A stretch of DNA of 64,000 bases from Sweltsa coloradensis (lineage: Eukaryota; Arthropoda; Insecta; Plecoptera; Chloroperlidae). The stretch spans positions 310,001 through 374,000 of the forward strand of contig JAMZAV010000901.1 of the NCBI GenBank assembly GCA_024449915.1, given 5' to 3'. Shown here piece by piece: positions 1 through 11,258 of the stretch. The notes below the pieces were generated by a model that saw only the letters and a list, made by a program, of their open reading frames with translations, had not been told where the DNA came from and did not search any database. The first letter of the stretch is position 1, and each line of letters opens with the position of its first letter. A program made the translations under genes and the position numbers.

Positions 1-98
1 CGGAGGGAAGGGGGGGGGAGTTGTACCCCTTCGTCTGCACCCTAGGTCATGGACTCTTCTCCCTGGCCTTGCCATTCATTTGGATGAAAACGACAAGC

Positions 99-346
99 AG
101 GACACTCACACTAACACTCACACTCACACTCGCACTCACACTCACACAGTCACACTCACACTCACACTTATACTCACACTCACACTTATACTCACACTCG
201 CACTCGCACTCGCACTCGCACTCGCACTCGCACTCGCACTCACACTCGCACTCACTCCTCTCACACTCGCACTCGCATTCACAAGCACAAGCACACGCAC
301 ACGCACACGCACTCGCACTCGCATTCGCACTCGCACTCGCACTCAA
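99..346. repeat. Hexamer microsatellite (CACTCA/CACTCG variants)
   Basis: A period-6 array alternating CACTCA, CACTCG, CACTTA and CACACG units. It is open in several frames on both strands, giving only Ser-His, Thr-Leu or Glu-Cys type repeats, so none of those frames is a gene. Confidence 0.95.
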
Positions 347-349
347 AAT

Positions 350-760
350 ATACAGTTGGTTCTTTTTAGTATCAATGATGTTTGCTGATTATAAATTTAT
401 GTTTTTGTCATATTTGCAATTTCTATAATAATATGACCATAAGACCTCATCTCTTTTGATATATTTGTATTCTTTTTAAACCAAGATCCCACTATTTCGC
501 ATGGTCAATTATATTTTTGTTGTCTAGGGGTTCCTTACCCTCATATAGCCAGGTACACAGGACTTCACAATAGACTAGGTTGGGCAGACTCAGTCATAAA
601 ATATATTGTAAATCCTCGCCTAAAGGCTCAACTACCGATTCGTTCAGTTCTTTTCAAAGGATTTCAAAGGATGTTCGCTCTGTGACCAGAAACTTGACCG
701 GGATTGGCTCAAAATTTGCTGACGTAGCAGAGAAAAGAACGTCCTTCTTTCACACCCCCT
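350..760. other. Unassigned AT-rich spacer
   Basis: I see no coding region, RNA gene or repeat family that recurs elsewhere in the window. The stretch links the microsatellite to the 3' break of the first retrotransposon copy. Confidence 0.5.
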
Positions 761-761
761 G

Positions 762-3170
762 TCAATCAAAAACCCAGCGACGAAAAGGGCTTGCCGTGAT
801 CTTTCCTCTTAACTTATATATATACATAACATTTACGGGAAGCAAATCAGATATTTTGAATAACTCGTTTGACGAACAATGATCTGTTATATGATTGGGT
901 AGAATTGTTTTTAATATATATTTCTGTAAACTTTCTATTTGATTAATATACATATGAGAGGCATTTCCCCAGGCCAACAGTGCATACGAGATGATTGACT
1001 CAACCATTGCGATATAAACCATACGAAGTAAACTATATGGGAGAATATTTTTTAAATGGTACAGTTGTGCTGCGCACGGTCGAATCCTGTTGCATAATCT
1101 ACTAATATGTTTGTCCCAAGAAAAGCACTGATCAACTTCGATTCCCAAATACACGTGACTGTACACCGACTCAATCACTTGATCACAGTTGCAATTTATG
1201 TCACGTGAGTTTTGATTAACGTTATTATGCAAACACTGTACCGAGTGTGATATGACTTTAACAGCAACATTGTGTTCAAGATTTAAAGGAGTAGAAATGT
1301 GAACTATTTTGGTTTTTTTAGCATTAACAATCAAACCGTCATCATGAGTCCATCTCAGTAAATTATTAAAATCCTCTTGCAAATACATTTCAGCAATTGA
1401 AATCCTCCTATGAATCGCAACTAATGCTGAGTCATCGGCAAAAAAATATGCAAAACACTTCTTTAAGAATCGCGTAATCGCATTAACATATACCAAGTAT
1501 AACAATGGCCCTAGGATTGACCCTTGCGGCACCCCTGATTTTATTATTTTAGCGGTGCTGAACACTTCACCTATTTTTACAACTATTTTTCTATTTTCTA
1601 GATAATTCTGAAACCATCGCAAAATTGGACCCCTCACACCGACATTTTCTAATGCCAATAATAATTTCTTGTGGTTGAGCGTGTCAAACGCTTTCGTGAA
1701 ATCAATAAACATGCATACCACATGCAAATTATCACTTAATTTAGAATTTACTAGATTTGAAAATTTTAATAAGAGGTCAGATGTACTTTTGCCCTTCTGA
1801 AAACCAAATTGGTTTTTGTTAATAATATTAAATTTCGTAAAGTAATCACTTATACAGCCAGACACATATTTTTCCATAATCTTATTGATCACAGACAACA
1901 AGGCAATTGGGCGATAATTGGAATAATCATAATGGCTTCCTTTTTTATAGACAGGCCTTACAATTGATATCTTGAGCATATCTGGCACCACACCCTCTTT
2001 AATTGATAAATTTATTAACAAAGCAATTACTGGACTGATCTGATTCTTTATATTTTGCAAGTCTTTAACCCTTATTCCATCATAACCGGCACTTTTTTCC
2101 GGATTCATTGCTACGATGATTTCTTGCACTGTTGCCGCATCAATAGGAGGAATGTATACCGATTGCTTCTGCTGGTCAATTAAACTATTTTCTCCTGTAT
2201 CATCTTTAACACAAGTCACGTCACAATTATGAATGATATGCTCAACCTCTTCTACAAAAACATTTGCAAATTTGTTTACTATATTAATGGGACTCTCATT
2301 TTTGCCTAAATACTTTTTAATAACTGCATCTACTGACTCTTTATTTTTCTTTCCTATAATTGTATTTATAGTTTGCCAAGTATCTTTTATATTTCCTTTA
2401 TTTTTTTCCAAAAGCTTACGGTAGTAATTCTGTTTTGCTATTTTTATCTTCTTATTCAATATATTACGAATGTTGTTGTACTCAGCCCTGTAAACCCCTT
2501 TCGCAAGGTTTATATTTTTACACTTTTTCCATTGATGGAAAAAACGGTCTCTTTTTGATATCATATCCAATAACTCTGATGTCATCCACGATTTATTACC
2601 CCTTTTGTTATAACGTTGCTCTTTAATACACGTAGCCCGTTCATACGCCCTTTTGAAATTTAAATACAATGAATTATACAATGTTTCACAGCTGTTAGCA
2701 GAAAGCAAGATATCCCAATTTATACTTTTAAGAATATGAAGAAGTTTATTTTCATTCATAATTGTGGCATAATTCTTACCCTCAGATTTAGTTTCATGTT
2801 GAGATAAATTCAATGATGTCATTATTATATAATGATCCGATACCTTTGAGGTAAAGATAGCTGACCTAATCTGAATATTAACCGCTCGTACATAAACGTG
2901 ATCTATGCACGACCTTCTGAGTCTGCCCTGTACCATCTCCTCACGTGTTGCCCCAGAGATATACCTAGTAAATCCGTTAGCGGCTAGACTTGTTTCATAA
3001 TGTTGTACAAATGAATCACAGTCGCTTAGTATATCAATGTTGACATCACCAATGAATATTGCTGTTGTGTCTTTAACCTCTTTCCAATATTTATCAATCT
3101 CCTGAATGAATTCTTTCTTTGTGTTATTACTGGGAGGTCGGTAAACAAACAATAGTGACAATAGTGACAA
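762..3170 (-). pseudogene. Non-LTR retrotransposon ORF2, truncated at both ends (family A, copy 1)
   Basis: Encodes the C-terminal part of an apurinic-type (EEP) endonuclease followed by a reverse transcriptase; the activity would be target-primed reverse transcription. Element homology starts near 3146 at FVYRPP. Endonuclease marks are GDVNID, SCIDHVYV and VSDHY. RT marks are NYRPIALLS, QFGFQKGKST, motif A FIDFTKAFDTLNH, motif B SGVPQGSILGPLLY and motif C FFADDSALVA (FADD rather than YADD). No RNase H is seen. The frame is uninterrupted for about 780 codons, unlike the copy beside it, so this insertion is younger or the locus is better sequenced. The 5' break abuts the AAT/TA microsatellite; homology to the other copies stops near 806, so the last residues are foreign sequence. 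The clade is CR1/Jockey-like by motif style, an inference. Confidence 0.9.
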
Positions 3171-3226
3171 TAATAATAATAATAATAATAATATATATAT
3201 ATATATATTTTTTATTATTATTGTAG
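3151..3226. repeat. Compound microsatellite (CAATAGTGA)/(AAT)n/(TA)n/(ATT)n
   Basis: AAT units run directly into a TA tract and then ATT units. It sits exactly between the 5' break of copy 1 and the 3' end of the full-length family-A element, so it is probably the remnant of the shared insertion target. Confidence 0.9.
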
Positions 3227-3571
3227 TGTATTACACATTTCATACATTCGACCTTCCACAAACTGCGCATGCAGCTTATCTGTGGAACTATGTTTATTAA
3301 AGATAAGGATTTATTCACTTCTGAACACTTAACCTAATATAATTGAAATTTGATTTATTGAAATTACCGACATGTGAGTCTAAACAATGTGATAATTATA
3401 TAAAGTTTGACATTATGAGTAAATTTATGAATGAACATAATAGAAGAAAATTGATAAATACCTGAAAAACATAAAATATAAAAATCACATAACCACAATT
3501 TCCTCACTCAACTATAATATTGCTTTGAAGCAAATATGTCTTTAATTTAATTTTTATATCTCTAAACGAAT

Positions 3572-6176
3572 CTAATTCTTTAATTTCTGGAAGAATTTAT
3601 TAAAATATAAAGGTACAGAGTAGCTTAACGATCTCTTCCCATATTTATTGTTAAAGGGTGGTAACTGGTAAATTCCTGCACTTTTGGCTCGAGTTGAAGG
3701 CTTGTGGTCAATAAGAATTTTATATTTTTTGTCAAAGTAATGCTTTAATAACAGCTTATAAACAAAGATTTTCTTAACTGGCAAAACATCAAATAGTAAA
3801 TACAAATCCGAGACACATCTCCCATCAACGATTTCTCTTTCATTCATAATTTTTATAATTTTATTTTGTAATGATATTAAATTTTTAAGTTGCGAGTAAG
3901 ACGCATTACCCCAAGCCGATATACCGTACGATAAAACTGACTCAGCTAGAGCAATATATACCATTTTACAGTATTTAAATGATAAGATATCTTTTATGGC
4001 GTAAAGCTGATAAGCACAAGATCTTAGTCTATTGCATAGTTTCCCTATTTGAATATCCCAGCAATATCTTCGATCTATTTTCAAGACCTAAATAGGGATG
4101 GCTGTAACATGAAGTAATTTTTGTCTGGCATGAACATATAAACAAATCTTTGCCAGCGTTTCTGTGCAAACAATTAAAATCGTGAGCAATTACCTCTATA
4201 CTGGCATTCCGATCGGCGTTTAAAGGTGGGCAGATATGCACAATTCTAGTTTTTTCCGCGTTGATAATGAGTATCATCTCATGGTTCCATTTCAAGAGAT
4301 TAAGAAAATCTGCCTGCAAATATTCTACTGCTAGTTTGACGTTCTTATGTATTGCTAATAATGCAGCGTCGTCCGCATAAAAAAAAAGATAAACACTTGA
4401 CAATATATCTGACCATAACGTTGACATATACTAAATATAGTTGAGGACCCAAAATTGACCCTTGTGGTACGCCACTGCGACATGATTTAGCTTCACTATA
4501 CACATCCCCTACTTTTACTTTAGCTTCCTATTAAACAAATAGTTTTCAAACCACGTTAAAATCGTACCTCGTACGCCTATTTTTTGTAATGCATCTAAGA
4601 GTATAGTGTGATCAAGGGTATCAAAGGCTTTTTTGAAATCTATGAACATACATACTATATGACAATTACTATCAAGTTTGGAGTTTATTATGTCAGAGAA
4701 CGATCTTAACAGGTCTTCTGTGCTTTTCCTTTTTGAAAATCCATATTGTTTTTTGTTAATTATATTCAATTTTGTCATATAGTTTATTAAACAGTCAGTA
4801 CGTATCTTTCTAATATTTTTTCAATGCTTGGCAGTATTGCAATAGGCCTGTAATTTTTATAGTCGAAATGATCGCCCTTTTTATATATTGGTCTTATAAT
4901 TAAAATTTTCAGCTCATCTGGGATTATTCCTTCTTTTATAGACAAGTTTATAAACAACGCTATTACCGGACTTATTTGATCTGCAATGATTTGTAAATCT
5001 TTCATTCTAATTCCATCAATGCCAGCCTGTTTATCACTATTCATACTATTTATTATATCTTTAACTTTAGCTACACTAACCGGAGGAATGTACATTGATT
5101 GGAGCTGTCTATCATACGCATCTTCTCTCGTAGCGTAATCAACACATTGGATGTCACACCGGTGGATTGTATTTTCAATTTCGTCAACAAAAGTATTAGC
5201 GAATGAGTCTACTATGTTTGGTATTGTTTCGCGTTTACCGAGGTATTTATCTATAATTTCCTCTACTGATTTTTGTTTTTTTCTACCAACAAGACTATTG
5301 ATGTTTTGCCATGTGTCCCTCATACTGTTTCTATCTCTTTCTATTAGATTGAAACAATATTGCCTTTTTCTTTCAAGTATTTTTTTGTTAACAGTATTTC
5401 TTAACTTGTTGTAATTATTCCTATACACATTCTTAAACACACTTGACTGTGGACACTTTTTCCATTTTTGAAACGCATGGTCTCTTTCTTTCATTAATTT
5501 GAGGAGTTCTTTTGTCACCCACGTTTTGCTTACTCTTTGTTTACCTTTATTCTCTCTAGTGTATGAAGCCTTATCATAAGCTGATTTAAAATTAATGTAA
5601 ATTGCATCATATAATTGGCTACAGTTAGTAGCTACAAGTAAATCTTCCCATTTAATACCCTTCAAAATTCCTGATAATTTTTTCTCGTCGATGCATTTCT
5701 TGGGAAACACTTTATGCTCGTCATTGTTTTTGTTTATCTCAATACCGGTCGATACGGCTACTACATAATGATCACTGACTTTAGTTGTATATACAACTGA
5801 TTTGAGAGTAAGGTCAATACCTTGAACGTAAATATGATCTAAACATGTACTACTAAGCCGGTCGTGTACTATCTCCTCTCTTGTCGGTTTTGTGATGCAT
5901 TGGATAAAACCATTCGTTGTTAGCATTGACTGATACAGTTGAACTTTATCATCATGGTTATCAAGTGTGTTAATGTTGATGTCCCCCAAATATAAACAGT
6001 ATTTGTTATTGTTTCCTTTCCAGTAGGTTTCTATTTCGTTTATATAATCTGACTTTGTGATATAGTTGGGCGGTCTGTAAACGCATAGGAAGGTTACATT
6101 TTCGTTTCCTACAACTAGTTCCCCTAAAATACCCTCAAAATTACAAAATATAACTTCTTCTCTCCTAAACGTTAAT
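3572..6176 (-). pseudogene. Family-A ORF2: endonuclease C-half, RT and C-terminal domain, frameshifted
   Basis: Continues the ORF2 begun at 11361 and 8488. The first segment (6176-4787) has the endonuclease block (FLCVYRPPN, GDININ, TCLDHIYV, VSDHYV), a basic linker and the start of the RT (NYRPIAILPSIEKILERYV). A one-base shift near 4795 leads to 4778-4515 (QYGFSKRKST, motif A FIDFKKAFDTLDH). A second near 4516 leads to the SGVPQG motif B region. A third in a T9 run near 4380 leads to the YADDAALL motif C (to 4029). A fourth near 4080 leads to the C-terminal part ending at 3572. Residues line up closely with copy 1 throughout. Homopolymer-associated shifts could be real decay or sequencing error. 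Confidence 0.9.
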
Positions 6177-6179
6177 TTA

Positions 6180-8287
6180 TTAAGCGAGCGAAGCGAGCGT
6201 CTCCACTTGACTCTTATGGCTCGAATGTCTGTTTTTTTTTTTTTTTTTCTGTTACTGCTTCGATACAGGTCGCACCGTTTCTCTGATCGACCTGAAATTT
6301 TGCACACATGTACATACCACCTAGGCGGGTTGCTGTATAGTTTTGTGGCAAAATCGTTCAAAAAGTTAAAAAGTTACATTAAAGTTAATCGAAAGTTTTT
6401 TTTCAAACTAAACTGCGACAAAATCTGAGGTGGCCAAATCATTTAGAATGTCCGTCCGATCACGAATATGTTATTTTTATTTTGATCCGATAAGTAGTGT
6501 AGATGGAAATTACATTATAAAAAGTCCCGTTACCATGGCAACGGAAAGTCGCACAGCTTTTTTGGCTCATGATAGCGGTCAAACGGAGGCTCGGATCGAG
6601 TTGAAATTTTGACCATCCGCAAGTTTCGTTCCCGATTGAATGCCATTAGTTTTGTGGCAAAATCGTTCAAAAACTTATAAAGTTACATTAAAGTTAATCT
6701 AAAGTTTTTTTTAAAAACTAAACGGCGACAAAATCTGAGGTAGCCAAATCATTTAGAATGTCCGTCCGGTCACGAATATGTTAATTTTATTTTGATCCGA
6801 TAAGTAGTGTAGATAGCAATTACATTTTAACAAAAGTAACGTTACCATGGTAACGAAAAGTCGCACAAGAATTCTGGTCACTATGTACTGCCACCTAGAA
6901 GAAATCAAGAGTAAAATAGTTTTCCCAAAGAAATGATGTCAAGGTCCTCTAGATGGCGGTGGATTTTATCCATTCTCTCCTATTTTACAAATTTTCAGCT
7001 AAATCGGTCAAGACCTAAAAGACTTATTGGTATGTAACATTATGGGAATGTCGTACTCGGGTCGTGTTGCACGTACCAGTGCTCGCTCAACAACGCGTCC
7101 AACTGAGCGTTTTCCTAGTAAAAGTAAAAGTTTCATTGATTATTTTTGAGCGAGCGTAGCGAGCGTCTCCACTTGACTCTTTATGGCTCGAATGTCTGTT
7201 TTTTTTTTTTTTTTTTTTTTTTTCTGTTACTGCTTTGATACAGGTCGCACCGTTTCTCTGATCGACCTGAAATTTTTTACACATGTACATACCACCTAGG
7301 CGGGTTGCTGTATAGTTTTTGAACAAAATCCGATCGTTGGTTATAAAAAATAAAAAATAAAATAAAAAAATAAAAATGTTCCGATCGTTATGAAATTTTG
7401 CAGGGTAAATAAGTACAACATTCTCTCCTATTTTCCAAATTTTCAGCTAAATCGGTCAAGACCTTAAAGACTTATTGGTAGCCTAATCATAATTCGAAAA
7501 ATGATATTAAAAAATGAAGGAGGCAGTGAAGATACAAAGATACACTTTAGAAGGCATGACGTGAATTAGTACTAGGAAAACGCTCAGTTGGACGCGTTGT
7601 TGAGCGAGCACCGGTACGTGCAACATGACCCGAGTACGACATTCCCATAAGGCGCACCACACAGTGTAGGCCTAACTGGATATTGACATTGTACACTATA
7701 TACTATTCCAACATCTTTGCATTGTACTAATTCACTTTATGCCTTCTAAAGTGTATCTTTGTATCTTCACTGCCTCCTTCATTTTTTAACATCATTTTTC
7801 GAATTATGATTACCAATAAGTCTTTAAGGTCTTGACCGATTTAGCTGAAAATTTGGAAAAAGGGAGAGAATGTTGTACTTATTGACCCTGCAAAATTTCA
7901 TAACGAACATTTTTATTTTTTTATTTTATTTTATATTTTTTATAACCAACGATTGGATTTTGTTCAAAAATTATCAGCAACCCGCCTAGGTGGTATGTAC
8001 ATGTGTAAAAAATTTCAGGTCGATCAGAGAAACGGTGCGACCTGTATCGAAGCAGTAACAGAAAAAAAAAACAAAAAAAAAACAGACATTCGAGCCATAA
8101 GAGTCAAGTGGAGACGCTCGCTACGCTCGCTCAACAATGCAAAGATGTTGGAATAGTATATAGTGTACAATGTCAATATCCAGTTAGGCCTACACTGTGT
8201 GGTGGGCCTTATGGGAATGTCGTACTCGGGTCATGTTGCACGTACCGGTGCTCGCTCAACAACGCGTCCAACTGAGCGTTTTCCTAG
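6180..8287 (+). mobile_element. Helentron-like non-autonomous composite inside retrotransposon ORF2
   Basis: Begins TTAAGCGAGCG and ends GCGTTTTCCTAG, followed by host TTA. The 3' end carries an AACGC/GCGTT hairpin directly before TTCCTAG, and about 35 bases inside it the inverse of the 5' end (CTCGCTCAA), i.e. asymmetric terminal inverted repeats. Internal copies are nested: one + unit closes at 7118, a second + unit opens near 7147 and is split by an inverted unit (7572-8135), its 3' part resuming at 8136. ORF2 continues in frame whether one assumes no duplication or a 3-bp TTA duplication. No protein-coding capacity is seen. The Helentron/Helitron2 assignment rests on architecture only. 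Confidence 0.7.
7572..8135 (-). mobile_element. Inverted Helentron-like unit nested in a sister copy
   Basis: A complete 564-bp unit read on the - strand, from TTGAGCGAGCG (8135) to GCGTTTTCCTAG (7572). It interrupts the + oriented sister copy at GAATTAGTA/CAATGC. Its own interior still contains the uninterrupted GAATTAGTACAATGC, so the empty site is known and no target duplication is needed. The two copies together form a ~400-bp-armed palindrome (7149-7560 against 7741-8133). Confidence 0.75.
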
Positions 8288-8290
8288 TTA

Positions 8291-8488
8291 CTTACATATA
8301 AAATTAATCCGCCACCTCTTTTTAAGGTTCTTAATTTACAAAATCGATTATACCCTTCTAAATGAAATAATACATTTTCTTGTAGTAAATTTACTTCACT
8401 AAGTAGTACAACATGAAATTGTTGTATGTTATCATGTAGAATAACCTGCAACTCGTCCCAGTGTTTTTGGATAGACCGTATGTTTACA
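8291..8488 (-). pseudogene. Family-A ORF2: endonuclease N-terminal segment
   Basis: A roughly 64-codon open stretch, too short to stand out alone. It contains VNIRSIQKHWDEL, the opening of EEP endonucleases in non-LTR elements, then VLLSEVN with the catalytic-type glutamate, and GGGLILYVS. Upstream it joins the ORF2 start at 11361 across the foldback element. Downstream it joins KLTFRREEVIF at 6176 across the Helentron-like composite. Confidence 0.85.
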
Positions 8489-8499
8489 CCCTGGTGAAA

Positions 8500-8745
8500 A
8501 TTCTTGGCAAGATCTTAACAAGATCTTGACAAGAACTTGTATTAAGTAAGATCTTGCCAAGATCTTGCCAAGATCTTGCATTGAAATAAGATCTTGTTTA
8601 TTTCTTGCCAAGATCTTGCCAAGATTCTTGACAAGAATATTCTTGGCAAGATCTTGGCAAGATTCTTAACAAGAATATTCTTGCCAAGATCTTGGCAAAA
8701 ACTTGGTTAGAAACAAGATATAAACAAGATCTTGTCAAAATCTGC
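8500..8745. repeat. 11-bp palindromic-unit array, left arm
   Basis: The dominant unit is ATCTTGCCAAG, so the array alternates the palindrome AAGATCTT with CTTGNCAAG, which is also self-complementary around its centre. Units drift (CTTGACAAG, CTTAACAAG, AATATTCTTG). The frame open at 8598-8783 comes from this array and is not a gene. Confidence 0.9.
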
Positions 8746-9059
8746 CACCTGGTGTTAGCATCTTGAACCTCATCAGTCATCACTGACAGTTACATCAAAG
8801 CCATGCAAGCCTGCATTTGTGCTGTCTCACTGTTTCAGTTTATTTAGAACTAGAGTAGACAGTTGATAATAGACCTGGTCTACATCGTAAGCAAAGGCCA
8901 CATACACATTTAAATAGCTACAGATAGTTGCCATGTCTTGTACAGACCTCAGACTATGTGAGTATTTACAACCACTACTGTAGTCCAGGTAGTAGGCTTA
9001 GATGACAGTTGACTAAAAGTATTATGCCTTGCACTATAGGTCTAGGCCTGTGTTTGCCC

Positions 9060-10868
9060 TAGAGTAGAGTAGAGTAGAGTATTTATTTACCATTTGATCT
9101 ATACAATGTATACATATAGGCATCGTCAAGATTATGTAAAACTAGGATAGGCCTAGTGACTAAATTAGGTATTATACAATTAGGTAATATACAATGAAAA
9201 GAGCTACATTAAGCATTAAGCACTAAGCAAATATACAAAATATATATATACTAATTTAGCCATACCAGGCACACTGGTTTGGACTGTCAGTACCTATTAA
9301 TAGGAGTACAATATAATCCCAGAGAGTTACCCAGTACACAAATAAATTTGAGAATAGGTGATTAATACTAGGCCACGGCATAGGCCTAAGCCAGTTGAAG
9401 TAAGGAGATTCACTCACTGAGGTATTCTCTAATGGAGTAAAAACTTTTGGCAGTGAGGAATAATTTAAGGTGATGTTTAAAGGAATGTAGTGTGGGGCAG
9501 GTTTTGATGGGGTTTGGAAGTTTGTTATAGAGGGTGGAGGCTAAGTATTCCGGGCCTTGTGAAAAGAGAGACAGATTGTGGGCTGGGAGGTGGATGTGGA
9601 GGGCGGCTCTGGTATTATGGGAGTGCACTGACTCATTAAGAGGAAAGAGATTTACGTTGGAGCGGACAAATATAGCAGCTGTTTGTATGAGGGTGCATGC
9701 TAGCGTAAGAACTCCAAGCTTTTTGAAAAGATCCCTACATGAGTGCCGTCTTGACACACCGGCTATGATTCTAATGGCTCTCTTTTGGAGAATGAAGATC
9801 CTATGGGCATGATGAGAACCTCCCCAAAACAGCAGGCCATATGATAGGTGAGAGTTGATATGTGCGAAATAGACAAGTAAAAGTACATGGGGGTGGACGA
9901 TTGGTTTCAGCTTTCTAATTAAGTAACAGCCTGTTAGAATTTTGTTTGCAACGAGATCACAGTGGGTGAACCAGTCAAGGTTTTCTGTAAGTGTTAGGCC
10001 TAGTACTTTAACCGAGCTGGAGCGGGGAATGATAACAGATTCCAGACGCACCAGGGGACTGAAAGAGGGAGTATTGTTGCGGGTGTGAAAGTACAAATAC
10101 TTAGTTTTTGAATGCGATATGGTGAGGTGATTACCACGGCAGTAGGATGACATTTGGGCAACTTGCTTGTTCATTAGGGGGGGGAGGTCGATGATGGGTT
10201 TAGATTTAGGGAGGGTTAATAGGTGGCTTGAGTCATCAGCATATTGGCTGAGTGTACCTTCATCTAAAGAGTCTGATTGGTCATTTACATAGAGGATGTA
10301 GGCTAGTGGACCCAAAATTGAGCCTTGGGGTACTCCGCAGAGGATGGGAAGAGGTTTAGAATAGGTTTTGGTGATGACTTGTCCAACTGTTGATTTGAGC
10401 TCCACAACTTGGGTACGTTCAGATAGAAAAGAGGATAGCCAGTTAAGCGCTGTTCGCGAATACCAAGAGTTTCAAATTTTGCCAGGAGAATTGTGTGGTC
10501 TATTGTGTCGAAGGCTTTAGTCATATCATAGAATAGTCCCACCGCCTGATCTCCTTTGTCCAGAGCAGAATAAAGAGGGGAGAGAAAACTAAAAATAGCA
10601 GTAGTGGTGGACTTGTTTTTTAAAAACCCATGCTGGCTGGGGGATAGGCTGTTATGGTAGTTTAGAAACGATATTAGGCGGTCGTGCATGGCATATTCAA
10701 ATAGTTTTGAGAATGAGGAGAGGAGTGAAATGGGTCTATAGCTATTCATATCAGATTTCTTGCCTTTGTGTTTATAGATGGGGATTATCTTTGATGCCTT
10801 TAGTTTAGAGGGGAAAATGCCATCTGAAAATGATTGGTTAATGATGTTCTTAGCCTGCAGGCAAGCCT
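9060..10868 (-). mobile_element. Second non-LTR retrotransposon family, 5'-truncated
   Basis: Read on the - strand it ends with AATAAA followed by four or five ACTCT units (9085-9060), a microsatellite-type tail seen in CR1/L2-like groups rather than plain poly(A). Coding homology begins near 10868. Similar sequence lies at both sides (GCACTATAGGTCTAGGCCTG near 9031 and GCACTAGGCCTAGGCTTG near 10937, each followed by TGTTTGCCCTAG), a possible target duplication. The second copy lies about 70 bases beyond the coding break, inside a tandem duplication, so this is uncertain. Confidence 0.7.
9410..10868 (-). pseudogene. Reverse transcriptase fragment, one frameshift
   Basis: Two frames, 10868-10440 and 10405-9410, join near 10450 by a one-base shift (GIREQR to LNWLSSFLSERTQVVEL). 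Motifs in order: IIPIYKHKGKKSD, SYRPISLLSSFSKLFE, QHGFLKNKST, motif A YDMTKAFDTIDH, motif B GVPQGSILGPLAY, motif C QYADDSSHLL, then the usual C-terminal region (KVLGLTLTENLDW, LSYGLLFWGG, RAIRIIAG). The endonuclease is missing. Sequence is clearly unlike family A, so this is a different element that jumped into foldback element I. Confidence 0.9.
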
Positions 10869-10890
10869 ACTTGCTTTGTGTTCTTGTTCA

Positions 10891-11017
10891 CAGGGCCTAG
10901 ATTAACAAGCCACGGATAAATATCTAATAAGGTGGGCACTAGGCCTAGGCTTGTGTTTGCCCTAGGCCCTAGCCTAGATTAACAAGCCACAGATAAACAT
11001 CTAATAGGCTAAGGTGG
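10891..11017. repeat. Tandem duplication, period about 80 bp
   Basis: CCTAGATTAACAAGCCAC followed by GATAAA/CATCTAATA occurs at about 10893 and again at about 10973 with a few differences. It lies between the retrotransposon fragment and the right array of foldback element I. Confidence 0.75.
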
Positions 11018-11080
11018 CAAAGTGTGTATCGAAATTGCATCAAGTAGGCGTACCGGTACCGCATAAATAGACCAACCACA

Positions 11081-11250
11081 ATCTTGCCAAGATTATACAA
11101 GTTCTTGGCAAGATCTTGACAAGTTCTTGGCAAGATCTTGACAAGTTCTTGTAAGATCTTAGCAAGATCTTGACAAGTTCTTGCAAGATCTTGTCAAGAA
11201 AAATACAAGATCTTACAATACAATCTTGCCAAGATCTTGTCAAGATTTTT
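11081..11250. repeat. 11-bp palindromic-unit array, right arm
   Basis: Same AAGATCTT / CTTGNCAAG alternation as at 8500-8745, ending at the inverted terminus CACCAGGG. The frame open at 11040-11243 is an array artefact. Confidence 0.9.
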
Positions 11251-11258
11251 CACCAGGG

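Larger units (their letters stand above)
8489..11258. mobile_element. Foldback-type transposon I, tandem-array terminal inverted repeats
   Basis: Ends are CCCTGGTGAAAATTCTTGG on the left and the inverse of CCCTGGTGAAAAATCTTGAC on the right. Just inside each end is an array of 11-bp units (8500-8745 and 11081-11250), in inverted orientation. The element is flanked by CA at 8487-8488 and 11259-11260. Removing the element plus one CA restores the reading frame of the host ORF2 (ALHVNIRSI across the joint), which fixes the boundaries and indicates a 2-bp target duplication. The interior holds a degraded non-LTR fragment and no recognisable transposase, so mobility would have to be supplied elsewhere. 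Tandem-array inverted termini resemble known foldback elements such as Drosophila FB and sea urchin TU; I cannot assign a superfamily. Confidence 0.8.

Noticed and set aside
21..428. Four frames over the hexamer microsatellite
   Set aside because: Pure dipeptide repeats from a period-6 array; stops are excluded by composition.
6177..8290. Harbinger-type element with TTA duplication
   Set aside because: TTA does flank both ends, but there are no matching terminal inverted repeats. The nested sister insertion needs no duplication, and the 3' hairpin with CTAG fits Helentron-like elements better. Not fully excluded.
8598..8783. Short frames across the 11-bp arrays here and at 11040-11243
   Set aside because: Produced by the palindromic units; no conserved residues between the two.
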